Shown: positions 17,666 through 25,926 of the stretch, piece by piece | Position numbering within the stretch: the first letter of the stretch is position 1 | Layout of the letters: the number at the start of each line of letters is the position of its first letter | Origin: JADJNW01 sp964549655 | Lineage (GTDB): Bacteria; Bacteroidota; Bacteroidia; Chitinophagales; Saprospiraceae | Assembly (NCBI GenBank): GCA_964549655.1 | Contig: CAZJXN010000004.1 | Location: forward strand, 1-64,000 | Reading direction: 5' to 3' | DNA: 64,000 nt | Notes under the pieces: generated by a model | Database searches by the model: none | Told to the model about the DNA's origin: nothing | What the model saw: only the letters and a program-made list of their open reading frames with translations | Translations under genes and position numbers: made by a program

Positions 17666-17875
17666 TTACCTTAGTATATTTATATCGAATCCTGCCTCTT
17701 CTACCGCTTCCACAATTTCTTCTGCCTTCACTTCCTCGCCTTCCACCGTCAAAATTTTATCGGGATTATTCGTATCCACTTCCCATTTTTCGATACCTTC
17801 CACGTCGTTGAGAAAGTTTGTCACCGTACGGATGCAATTGCCGCAATTGATATTAGTTTTGAATTGTAATTTCAT
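17666..17875 (-). CDS. Heavy-metal-associated (HMA) domain protein, CopZ-like
   Basis: The likely start is the ATG at 17873-17875, giving 69 residues; the upstream part of the longer frame is low-complexity intergenic sequence. The domain begins MKLQFKTNINCGNCIRTV, with the CxxC metal-binding loop, and follows the beta-alpha-beta-beta-alpha-beta pattern of HMA proteins (KILTVEGEEVKAEEIVEAVEEAGF). These bind Cu(I) or similar soft metals and act as chaperones or as detached domains of P-type ATPases. The gene is divergent from the TonB receptor at 18002. No copper ATPase is adjacent, so the partner is unknown. The acidic 60s region is normal for the family. Confidence 0.85.
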   Translation of the reverse strand: MKLQFKTNINCGNCIRTVTNFLNDVEGIEKWEVDTNNPDKILTVEGEEVKAEEIVEAVEEAGFDINILR

Positions 17876-18001
17876 AAAAGATGCCAGATTTAGAGATGCC
17901 AGATGCCAGACGCACGCTATGAACTTTTTGTGGCTTGGTATCTTACTTCTGTTTAAAAACGTTTTCAAAAAAGAAAACATCATCAGAAAATACAAAGTTG
18001 G

Positions 18002-20176
18002 ATGGAAAACCGATACGAAAATCAAAATGTAAAACCGCAAAACATAAAATGTAAAAGTTTTGTGCTGCTTTTGTTGTTGCTGGCGTGCACGAGCGCAGCA
18101 GGGCAGCAGGATTCAACAGGTGAATTAAAAAAAATAGAGACAAAAATTTATACTTCAAAATCCAACTTTAGATTTGACACCTTGAAAGAACCTCCTCTTA
18201 TGGGTGGTTTTATCTCCATAGCTATAATCACCGCTCCCCGCATCCCCATCTCCCTCAACACACCCGCCCCTGTCATGAAACTCTACCCCGAAGATTTACA
18301 ACGCGATGATAATGTGTCTATTGCGCCTGCGCTCAATCGCATTCCCGGCGTTTTTATGCAAAGCGGCACGTTGAGTACCAATCGCATCAGCATTCGCGGC
18401 ATTGGGAGTCGCTCGCCTTTTGGCACAGCGAAGATTCGGGCGTATTTGGATGATATTCCGTTGACCTCTGGGGTAGGGGAGACTTCGCTGGAAGATATTG
18501 ATTTGAGTTTGTTGCAAGAAGTGGAGATTTTTAAAGGTCCGACGGCGAGTGTGTATGGTGCGGGTTTAGGGGGGGTAATTCATCTGAAAAGTTTGAATTT
18601 GGAGGACAATCAACGTTCCTCCGCGTATGCGCAAGGGCAGGCGGGCGCATTCGGCTTGTGGCGCACGGTGGCAGGTGTGAATTTGAGTGGCAATAAAGCA
18701 CGTTTGGATTTGAATTACAATCGCACCCATAGTGATGGCTATCGGGATAATAATGAATATAACCGCGAAGGTTTTACAGCGTTGGGCAAAGCGAATTTGA
18801 TTAAAAATGGTATCACGACCCTATTGGCGAATTTTACGCGTGTGAAAGGCTTCATTCCCAGTTCGTTGAGTCGGACTGATTTTGAAAATAATCCACGAAA
18901 AGCGGCAACGATTTGGGCGAATATTAAAGGTTCTGAAGAATACGATAAAGTGTTGGCGGGGCTTTCGCATCAGCAACAATTAACTAATAAATTTCAAAAT
19001 ACAACGAGTGTTTTCACGACTTGGCGCAATGCGTACGAGCCGCGCCCCTTCGGCATTTTGGAAGAAAATAGTGTGGCAATTGGTGGTAGAACAAAGTTTG
19101 AATATAAGCAAAATGGAAATTTAAGATACAATGTAGGTGGAGAAGTTTTTTCAGAACAATACGATTGGCAAAATTATCAATTGCGTCGCAATGCAGATAA
19201 GAGCGTTTCAAAAGATACTTTATTACAAGACAATCAAGAAAATCGATTTTATTATAATCTTTTTGCGGAAGCCGAATGGCGCGTGAACAAATGGACGGTC
19301 AATGCTGGTGTGAATGTGAATCAAACGAATTATAATTTGGATGATCAGTTATTAAAAGATGGAAATGATTTATCGGGTGAATATAATTTTAAAACGATTG
19401 TGTCTCCACGAATTGGCATTGTGTATCGTCCGGTTTCGGATATAAATATTTATGGCACAGTCAGTCATGGTTTCTCGCCGCCGACTTTGGAGGAAACGCT
19501 TACGCCTCAAGGTTCTATCAATCCCGACATTCAACCCGAACAAGGTTGGAATTTTGAAATTGGGAGCCGAGGTTATAATATCCGCAACCGATTTAGTTAT
19601 GAAATTACATTTTATACGATGCAAATTCAAGACCTGCTCGTGGCACGGCGTACAGCAATTGACCAATTCATCGGTGTGAATGCAGGGAAGACGACGCATA
19701 ATGGCATCGAAGCCTATTTACATTATAATATTCTAAGTCCACAGAAATTACAAGTTTTTGTTGGTTATACCTTTGCAGATTATAAATTTGAGGAGTTTAT
19801 TGATGGAGAAAATAATTTCTCTGGCAATCGTTTGACAGGAACTTCGCCGCACATCGCCAGTGCAGGATTAGATTTTAACGAACCTAAAACGGGTTTGTAT
19901 GGAAATATCACATTTCAATTCACCGATGCCATTCCAGTGAATGATGCCAATTCCATTTACTCCAATGCTTATAAATTATTCAATAGTAAAATTGGTTGGA
20001 GAAAAAATCTGGGTAGTAAATGGAATGTAGATGTCTATGCAGGTTTGAATAATATTTTAGATGAAAAATACGCTTCGATGTTGCAAATCAATGCGATAGG
20101 ACCTGCTTTTCGATATTATTATCCGGGCTTGCCGAGGAATGAGTATGGAGGTGTAAGGTTGAATTATAGATTTTGA
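18002..20176 (+). CDS. TonB-dependent outer-membrane receptor
   Basis: This 724-residue receptor has an unusually polar first 18 residues before the hydrophobic signal segment (KSFVLLLLLLACTSAAGQ). The true start is uncertain because the codons upstream are repeat-like words and no better ATG exists. There is no carboxypeptidase-regulatory domain. The plug spans about residues 85-205 (SISIRGIGSRSPF-type box, YLDDIPLTSG, VEIFKGPTASVYGAGLGGVIHL). The barrel ends in EYGGVRLNYRF with an aromatic last residue. The late motif SHGFSPPTLEETLTP and the GWNFEIGSRG region are typical of iron-complex or siderophore receptors, but the ligand cannot be fixed. It is divergent from the HMA gene. Confidence 0.88.
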   Translation: MENRYENQNVKPQNIKCKSFVLLLLLLACTSAAGQQDSTGELKKIETKIYTSKSNFRFDTLKEPPLMGGFISIAIITAPRIPISLNTPAPVMKLYPEDLQRDDNVSIAPALNRIPGVFMQSGTLSTNRISIRGIGSRSPFGTAKIRAYLDDIPLTSGVGETSLEDIDLSLLQEVEIFKGPTASVYGAGLGGVIHLKSLNLEDNQRSSAYAQGQAGAFGLWRTVAGVNLSGNKARLDLNYNRTHSDGYRDNNEYNREGFTALGKANLIKNGITTLLANFTRVKGFIPSSLSRTDFENNPRKAATIWANIKGSEEYDKVLAGLSHQQQLTNKFQNTTSVFTTWRNAYEPRPFGILEENSVAIGGRTKFEYKQNGNLRYNVGGEVFSEQYDWQNYQLRRNADKSVSKDTLLQDNQENRFYYNLFAEAEWRVNKWTVNAGVNVNQTNYNLDDQLLKDGNDLSGEYNFKTIVSPRIGIVYRPVSDINIYGTVSHGFSPPTLEETLTPQGSINPDIQPEQGWNFEIGSRGYNIRNRFSYEITFYTMQIQDLLVARRTAIDQFIGVNAGKTTHNGIEAYLHYNILSPQKLQVFVGYTFADYKFEEFIDGENNFSGNRLTGTSPHIASAGLDFNEPKTGLYGNITFQFTDAIPVNDANSIYSNAYKLFNSKIGWRKNLGSKWNVDVYAGLNNILDEKYASMLQINAIGPAFRYYYPGLPRNEYGGVRLNYRF

Positions 20177-20204
20177 ATGACTTTCGCTTGGGCATTTTAG
20201 GAAC

Positions 20205-20276
20205 GCGGATTACGCGGATTTAGCGGATTGGTGCGGATTTTTTCTCTGCGAAATCCGCGAAATCTGCGGGAGAATT
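20205..20276. repeat. Dispersed CGCGGATT / AAATCCGCGAAATCTGCGGG word
   Basis: The spacer between the TonB receptor and truA is made of degenerate GCGGATT words followed by GCGAAATCCGCGAAATCTGC. The same text recurs between arsM and arsR at 39255-39312. No gene or clear terminator is visible. Confidence 0.6.
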
Positions 20277-21017
20277 TTAGAAAAACGGGTACTTCACTTC
20301 CGTCAAAAAAAGTCCTTCCGGCGGTACGCTCCAGCTTTTTTTGAGTAATATTTGTTGGTCTAACGCTTCTTTCACTTCTTCCAAACTTACTTTTTCCAGT
20401 CCAATATTCAAACACATTCCCACAATGAGGCGCACCATGCCGCGCAAGAAACGGTTGGCAGTGATGTGAAAAACGAGGTTATTTTCATCTATTTGTTTCC
20501 ATTCACTTTTTGTAATATCGCATTGTAAAGTTTTGGCGTCGTGATGGGATTTACAAAAAGGTTGAAATTCGAGGTAAGCAAGTAACAATTGCGCCGCTTG
20601 TTGCATTTTATCAACATCCGGTTTTTGTATAAATGGGTAGAAATAAGCAGTTTGCGTTTGAAATGGATTTTTAACGAACGTTACATGATATTCATAACTG
20701 CGGGAATACGCATCAAATCGAGCGTGTACGTCGGGTACAACCTCAAAAATTTTGTGAATAACGATGTCTGCTGGTAATAATTTATTCATTCGTTGTAAGA
20801 AAGATTTTGGAAATACTTCATTGTAATCAAAATGTAAAAAATACTGGCTTGCGTGTACCCCTGCGTCTGTGCGCCCGCAGCCGACGACTTCGGTTTTTGT
20901 ATTTAAAATAGTGGAAAAAGCTTTTTCTATTATTTCTTGCACGCTCTGGTCGTTGGGCTGTATTTGCCAACCGGAGTATTGAGTGCCGTTATAAGCCAAT
21001 TCAGCAAAGTATCTCAT
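20277..21017 (-). CDS. truA: tRNA pseudouridine(38-40) synthase TruA
   Basis: TruA makes pseudouridine at positions 38-40 in the anticodon arm of many tRNAs. The 246-residue protein has the family length. The start MRYFAELAYNGTQYSGWQ and the active-site box GCGRTDAGVHA (catalytic Asp at residue 51) are diagnostic. FDAYSRSYEYH and the C-terminal FLRGMVRLIVG (residues ~190-200) are further conserved blocks. It is flanked by repeat-rich spacers and appears to be transcribed alone. Confidence 0.97.
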   Translation of the reverse strand: MRYFAELAYNGTQYSGWQIQPNDQSVQEIIEKAFSTILNTKTEVVGCGRTDAGVHASQYFLHFDYNEVFPKSFLQRMNKLLPADIVIHKIFEVVPDVHARFDAYSRSYEYHVTFVKNPFQTQTAYFYPFIQKPDVDKMQQAAQLLLAYLEFQPFCKSHHDAKTLQCDITKSEWKQIDENNLVFHITANRFLRGMVRLIVGMCLNIGLEKVSLEEVKEALDQQILLKKSWSVPPEGLFLTEVKYPFF

Positions 21018-21316
21018 AGTTTAGGATGGTTATGATGTTGGGATATTAGTATATTTTTACCCTTACACTTTACGTAATATCACAGCACAATATCAAAATA
21101 TCGTGTGAAGCACAAATATCGCGCAGCAAATATCACGATATCAGCGAAGCGCAAATAGCCAAATATCATTGTCAAGGAACAAAAATTAATGTATGGCTGT
21201 TTTGAGATGATTCAAAAGTCTTTTTCAAATATTTTTAGTGTCAACCTAAAGGTTGTGATACGAGTTCAGCGTAAACGCTGTGCAACGTGTTTAAAAAAAC
21301 AGTATATTCGCACCCT
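21018..21316. repeat. AT-rich spacer with AAATATC words and a twin-palindrome element
   Basis: The spacer upstream of lepA contains irregular repeats of CAATATC / AAATATCGCG at 21045-21170. At 21241-21279 is a dispersed element made of two palindromes, AACCTAAAGGTT and AGCGTAAACGCT, in inverse orientation to the copy at 40209-40247. TATATTCG at 21302-21309 resembles the -7 element and lies just before the lepA start. Confidence 0.55.
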
Positions 21317-23107
21317 ATGAAAAATATTCGGAATTTTTGTGTGATTGCGCACATTGACCATGGGAAGAGTACGTTATCAGACCGCTTGCTAGAGTACACG
21401 CATGCTGTATCGAAACGCAACTTGATGGCGCAGACGCTGGACAATATGGACTTGGAGCGCGAACGAGGGATTACAATAAAAAGTCATGCGATACAAATGT
21501 ACTACCACCACAAAAATGGGGAACAGTACACGCTCAACATGATAGACACGCCCGGACACGTGGACTTCTCGTACGAAGTGTCGCGATCAATTGCAGCATG
21601 CGAAGGCGCGTTGTTGCTGGTGGATGCGACGCAAGGGATTCAAGCGCAGACGATTTCTAACCTATATCTTGCCATTGACCATGACTTGGAAATCATTCCC
21701 ATCTTGAATAAAATTGACATGGAGAATGCGATGATTGACGAGGTATCGGAGCAAATTATTGGGTTGATTGGTTGTAAAAAGGAAGACATCTTGTTGACAA
21801 GTGGCAAGACGGGGCAAGGCGTGTACGAGTTATTGGAAGAAATCGTTGCACGTATTCCTTCGCCAAAAGGCGACCCAGAAGCACCTTTGCAAGCCCTGAT
21901 TTTTGATTCGATTTTTAATTCTTTTCGAGGCGTGATTGCCAACATTCGCATTATGAATGGCTCGTTGAAAAAGGGTGACAAGGTGCGATTTTTCTACACA
22001 GGTAAGGATTATGATGCCAATGAAGTGGGGATTTTGCAGATGGATTATCTGGCAAAAGACGAGTTGAAAACGGGCGATGTAGGCTATGTTATTACAGGTG
22101 TGAAAACGTCAAAAGAGATTAAAGTAGGTGATACCGTCACGCACGTGCACCGCCCATCGGCAGAACCTATTCATGGATTTGAGGATGTGAAACCGATGGT
22201 GTATGCTGGGATTTTCCCGATTGAAAATGATGATTTTGAAGATTTAAGAGATAGTTTGGAGAAACTACAATTGAACGACGCTTCCTTGGTATTTGAACCG
22301 GAGACTTCGGCGGCACTGGGTTTTGGTTTTCGTTGTGGCTTTTTGGGGATGTTGCATTTGGAAATCGTGCAAGAGCGGCTTTCGCGTGAGTTCAATCAGG
22401 AAGTTATTACCACGATTCCCAACGTATCGTATGTGGCGTTTACAAAACGAGAAGGTAAAATAGCCGTGCGTACGCCCGCCGATTTGCCAGACCCGACTTT
22501 ACTGGATTCCGTGGAAGAGCCTTACATTCAAGCACAAATTATTACCAAACCGGAATATATCGGCACGATTATGACGCTGTGCATGGATAAGCGCGGCTTT
22601 ATGACCAAGCAACATTACCTCACGCCGGAGCGGATAGAGATGACGTTTGAATTGCCGTTGGCAGAAATTGTATTTGATTTTTATGACCGCTTGAAATCTA
22701 TTACCCGAGGATACGCTTCGTTTGATTATCAACCGATGGATTATCGTGCTTCTGATTTGGTGAAGATGGATATTCGTTTGAATAATGAACCCGTGGATGC
22801 ATTGTCGGCGCTGGTACACCGCACGAAGGCAGAGGCTTTTGGACGAAAAATTTGTGCGAAACTGAAAGATTTATTACCCCGACAGCAGTTTGTTATTGCC
22901 ATTCAAGCGGCAGTGGGCGCGAAAATTATTGCAAGAGAAACGATTTCTGCTTTGCGCAAAGACGTGACTGCAAAGTGTTATGGTGGTGATATTTCGCGGA
23001 AGCGGAAACTATTGGAAAAGCAAAAGGAAGGGAAGAAAAAAATGCGCCAGATTGGTTCGGTAGAAGTGCCGCAGAAAGCGTTTTTGGATGTGTTGAAGTT
23101 GGATTAG
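21317..23107 (+). CDS. lepA: Elongation factor 4 (LepA), ribosome-associated GTPase
   Basis: LepA is a translational GTPase that acts on stalled or mis-translocated ribosomes. The open frame begins at 21287, but [19 protein letters not shown] from the ATG at 21317 matches the family start, giving 596 residues, the usual length. The P-loop is AHIDHGKS (11-18). Switch and G motifs include [19 protein letters not shown] and NKID. The C-terminal domain ([28 protein letters not shown]-like region, near 540-575) is specific to LepA and separates it from EF-G. The ending [17 protein letters not shown] is typical. Confidence 0.97.
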   Translation: [596 protein letters not shown]

Positions 23108-23923
23108 ATATGCTACCAGCAAGCTTCAGTCGCCGATATAAAAATTACGTTGGCAATTGTTGCGATAGCTATCGCATTGAAATTAGTCCAACTTTTGCTA
23201 ATGTGTATAAACTTGGTTTTTAGTAAATTGCTTTGTTTTATTTTCCTGAGCTTGAGTTTTGTCACTTTTTGGCATTGCCCCAAAAAGTAACCAAAAAACG
23301 CTAGGCTAATAAATCCGCTCCGCGTGATTAGCCAGCAGCCGCCACTCCGTGTTTCAAATTTAGAGTAAAATATTTGACAATCAAATGTTTACATAGTTAA
23401 ACAAAATAATTTTGGCGCAAATACAATAGTCATCAGGACGCCGGCACAAAAAGGTTGGCTGCTGGAATTACTTCCAACAACCAACGCTAAGTGTTCTCTC
23501 GACAGTCAAAATGGTCTTTGATGACAAAGGTTTTTCGTTTTGTGAAAGCAAAAAGGATTGCTCGCCGCTTGCTTCCAATTATTTCAGACTAACCCATACG
23601 CTTTTTACGCAGATGCGGGGGGTACATCTGGCAACGGCGCATTGACTATCACCTCCGCACAAGCTACAGCTCGCCCGAAGGGTGTAAACAGCCTTAGGCT
23701 CCGCGTGACACGGAGCAAATAATTATCATGTTTAAAAGTAGCTTTGGGTTATGCATACTGCTACAATTGTCAAATGGCTGACAGTGGCAATATGGGTATA
23801 ATTATTCATGGGATGCGTGTGTAGCTGGGATACGTGCGTGTTTAGTGTTATTGGAGAAGCAGTGTTTTGATATGTTCTTGTGGGTTGCTGTCACTTTGGT
23901 TTAAAAAGGTTTGGGAGGACTTT
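23108..23923. other. Non-coding stretch with dispersed hairpin words
   Basis: No convincing gene was found in these ~800 bases. Visible items are a GATAGCTATC palindrome (23160-23176), an inverted repeat GTCACTTTTTGG / CCAAAAAGTAAC (23261-23292), and a possible hairpin formed by TGCGGGGGGT and ACCTCCGCA (about 23616-23666). All short frames lack start signals and protein-like composition. Decayed genes or structured RNA cannot be excluded. Confidence 0.4.
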
Positions 23924-24037
23924 TTAGAAGCCTCTTCTGACGGCTTGCTTGCGATTGCGTTGGATCAACAGATCGGACGCCATGATTACCCCTCCGCCCA
24001 TGAGAAATGCGCCTACGGCGATGTAAAGAACTAACAT
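23924..24037 (-). CDS. Small single-pass membrane peptide, 37 residues
   Basis: An ATG at 24035-24037 opens a 37-residue frame. It begins with one hydrophobic helix (MLVLYIAVGAFLMGGGVIMA), followed by a basic tail (QRNRKQAVRRGF). A single helix with a positive C-terminus suggests a membrane peptide. It lies upstream of the anti-sigma gene on the other side of the 24.1-kb gap, with no operon link visible. Similar lone small helices occur at 27298-27414 and 49155-49385. No family was recognised, and it may be an accidental frame. Confidence 0.4.
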   Translation of the reverse strand: MLVLYIAVGAFLMGGGVIMASDLLIQRNRKQAVRRGF

Positions 24038-24234
24038 GGTTGTGCAGTTTTGATTGGTTGAAAAATGTGATTCTCTCTTGTTAATTGGACTTGTTCATGA
24101 GGGCAACGCTAAGATCGGAAAAGTTACATCTTCTCACAACTTTTTTCGTTAAATTTAAAAAAAAAAATTCTTGTTCTACCAAAAGTGGGCAATTATTCAA
24201 CAGCGATGGGGCAGAAATAGCTGTTATAGAGCTT

Positions 24235-25017
24235 TTATATTTTTCCGTCTGCTATAAGTTGGCTGACGTTGGGTTGTGTACTTCCTCCTTTTGGTTCCAC
24301 TGTGATCGTCAGGCTGGCAGCATTTTCCAAAAAATTAATATCTTGTAAGGTGTCCATATTTAAAATCCCTAAGTTTATCATCTTACCATTTACGTCCGCC
24401 CATATTTGATATTGTTTATCTGAAGCTAAAGTTGGCATATCTATCAATTGAATGTATGCGTTATTCAGCACCACATTCCAATAAGCTATTGCGTGTGCTT
24501 GAGGCGCATCCGGTTTACCCTGTAAATGAATGACAAGCGTATAAGGGTTTTCTAATAGTGGCATTAATTTTTGTGGCACTACTGTTTGTTGTTGGAGCTG
24601 CTGGTATTGAGTGCGATAGGTCGTCAATTGGTCGGAGAGATGAAGTACCTCGGCTTTTAAGGTTTGTTGTTTCCAAGCTAAATAGCTGACTAAGCCTATT
24701 ACTAACAGCAAAAGACAAGCAAGGCTGATAGTCCACTTACGAAATATGGCAGTACGACTACCACTTGAAGGTTCAATCTTTAATCCATTTTCGGAGCTAA
24801 TCTCCGAAAGAATCTTTTTTTTTAAATGACGTGGAGGTGGTATGGCGTACTGCGCCGCATAGTCTTCTACTGCTTTTTGCAGCGCATTCATTTCCAATTT
24901 TACCTCTGGGTGTGCAGCTATAAAATGCTCTACTAAGGCTGTTTCCTCTGGAGAAGTAAGCCCAAGTGTGTATTGCTCCATTAAACCCGATGCCAAAAAT
25001 TCTTGTTTGTTCATCAT
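24235..25017 (-). CDS. RskA-like anti-sigma factor
   Basis: The best start is one of two adjacent ATGs (25017 or 25014) before NKQEFLASGLMEQYTLGL. The N-terminal ~75 residues form the cytoplasmic anti-sigma helices (LGLTSPEETALVEHFIAAHPEV). One membrane helix follows (WTISLACLLLLVIGLVSYLAW), then a coiled-coil stretch (LKAEVLHLSDQLTTYRTQYQQL). The C-terminal extracytoplasmic domain matches the RskA fold (WADVNGKMINLGIL, ASLTITVEPKGGSTQP). It should hold the sigma factor encoded about 160 bases upstream on the same strand until a periplasmic signal triggers proteolysis. The site-2 protease in this window could in principle act here, but that is speculation. Confidence 0.88.
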   Translation of the reverse strand: MMNKQEFLASGLMEQYTLGLTSPEETALVEHFIAAHPEVKLEMNALQKAVEDYAAQYAIPPPRHLKKKILSEISSENGLKIEPSSGSRTAIFRKWTISLACLLLLVIGLVSYLAWKQQTLKAEVLHLSDQLTTYRTQYQQLQQQTVVPQKLMPLLENPYTLVIHLQGKPDAPQAHAIAYWNVVLNNAYIQLIDMPTLASDKQYQIWADVNGKMINLGILNMDTLQDINFLENAASLTITVEPKGGSTQPNVSQLIADGKI

Positions 25018-25089
25018 CAGCCGCGCACTATAAGAAATATTCATAATTCACATTGACTACGAAAATTATACAGCAACGAAGAACCAGTA

Positions 25090-25120
25090 GGTTTGGCGCA
25101 TTTATAAAATGTGCCACACC
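25090..25120. repeat. Hairpin of the ATGTGCCACACC family
   Basis: Arms 25090-25103 and 25107-25120 pair with few mismatches around a TAT loop. It sits between the sigma factor and anti-sigma genes on the minus strand and could lower readthrough between them. The core is shared with the hairpin at 11936-11968 and with the element inside hemW. Confidence 0.5.
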
Positions 25121-25178
25121 TTGTCAAAAGAAATAAGTTGCTTTTTCCTTGTTTATACATTTCATCTCGCCTTGTAAC

Positions 25179-25727
25179 TCAAAATCGGTAATTAAGTTCA
25201 TCAAAATATTTTCTTAATTCCCGCAAGGCAATACGCAGGCGCGATTTGACAGTGCCCAAAGGGATGTTGAGATGCTCCATGACTTCATTTTGCGTAAAGC
25301 CTTTGTAAAAGATTAGTTCTACAATAATACGATACTTTTCCTCCAGTTTTTTGATAATTTTATCCAAACCAATGTGGTCAGGATTAAACTCAATACTCCA
25401 CGCATATCCATTGTATACGGATGTATCCAGCGTTTGGATTTTTCCGCTGTTGCGGAATTCGGTAGAGCGTGTTTTATCAATAGCGGTATTGCGAGCAATA
25501 TTTAACAACCAAGTAAATAAGGTTCCTTTCGAGCAGTCATAGTTAGCTCGGTGGCGCCACGCTTTTACAAACGCCTCCTGTACGACATCCTGCGCGAGCG
25601 TCTCCCGTCGTACGATGCGTAACACAATACCATAAAGAGCCGCTGCATACTGATCGTGCAAAATAGAAATGGCTTTTGTGTCATCTACTTGGAGCAATAG
25701 AATAATATTTTCTTCTGCTATTTTCAT
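25179..25727 (-). CDS. ECF-type RNA polymerase sigma factor
   Basis: The frame starts at a GTG (25736), but the ATG at 25727 follows a GGGAG ribosome-binding site by about 8 bases and is preferred, giving 182 residues. Region 2 is clear (YGIVLRIVRRETLAQDVVQEAFVKAWRHRANYD, then TWLLNIARNTAIDKTRS). Region 4 is the helix-turn-helix YKGFTQNEVMEHLNIPLGTVKSRLRIALREL. There is no sigma-3 domain, as expected for ECF factors. Its partner is the RskA-like gene downstream. The divergent fasciclin gene at 25927 is a likely target, by analogy with actinobacterial SigK, whose regulon includes fasciclin proteins. Confidence 0.93.
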   Translation of the reverse strand: MKIAEENIILLLQVDDTKAISILHDQYAAALYGIVLRIVRRETLAQDVVQEAFVKAWRHRANYDCSKGTLFTWLLNIARNTAIDKTRSTEFRNSGKIQTLDTSVYNGYAWSIEFNPDHIGLDKIIKKLEEKYRIIVELIFYKGFTQNEVMEHLNIPLGTVKSRLRIALRELRKYFDELNYRF

Positions 25728-25926
25728 GCGATACACTCCCAGTTATCAAAATATAAATCATTGTATAATAAGCTATTATAAAGTTTGATTTAGTATTTAT
25801 AGCGACAACCAGCAAGTAACTATTTTTGGAAAGGTTTGATAATTTCTACAGATAGAAAAATCCCAAGGGTGTAAATGTTCGTAGGCATGGTGTTTTTTAA
25901 TTCCAATTAACCAAAAAGTAAACATT

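Noticed and set aside
23108..23923. tmRNA or RNase P RNA in the 0.8-kb spacer after lepA
   Set aside because: Some hairpins are visible, but no tRNA-like end or known conserved core could be found.
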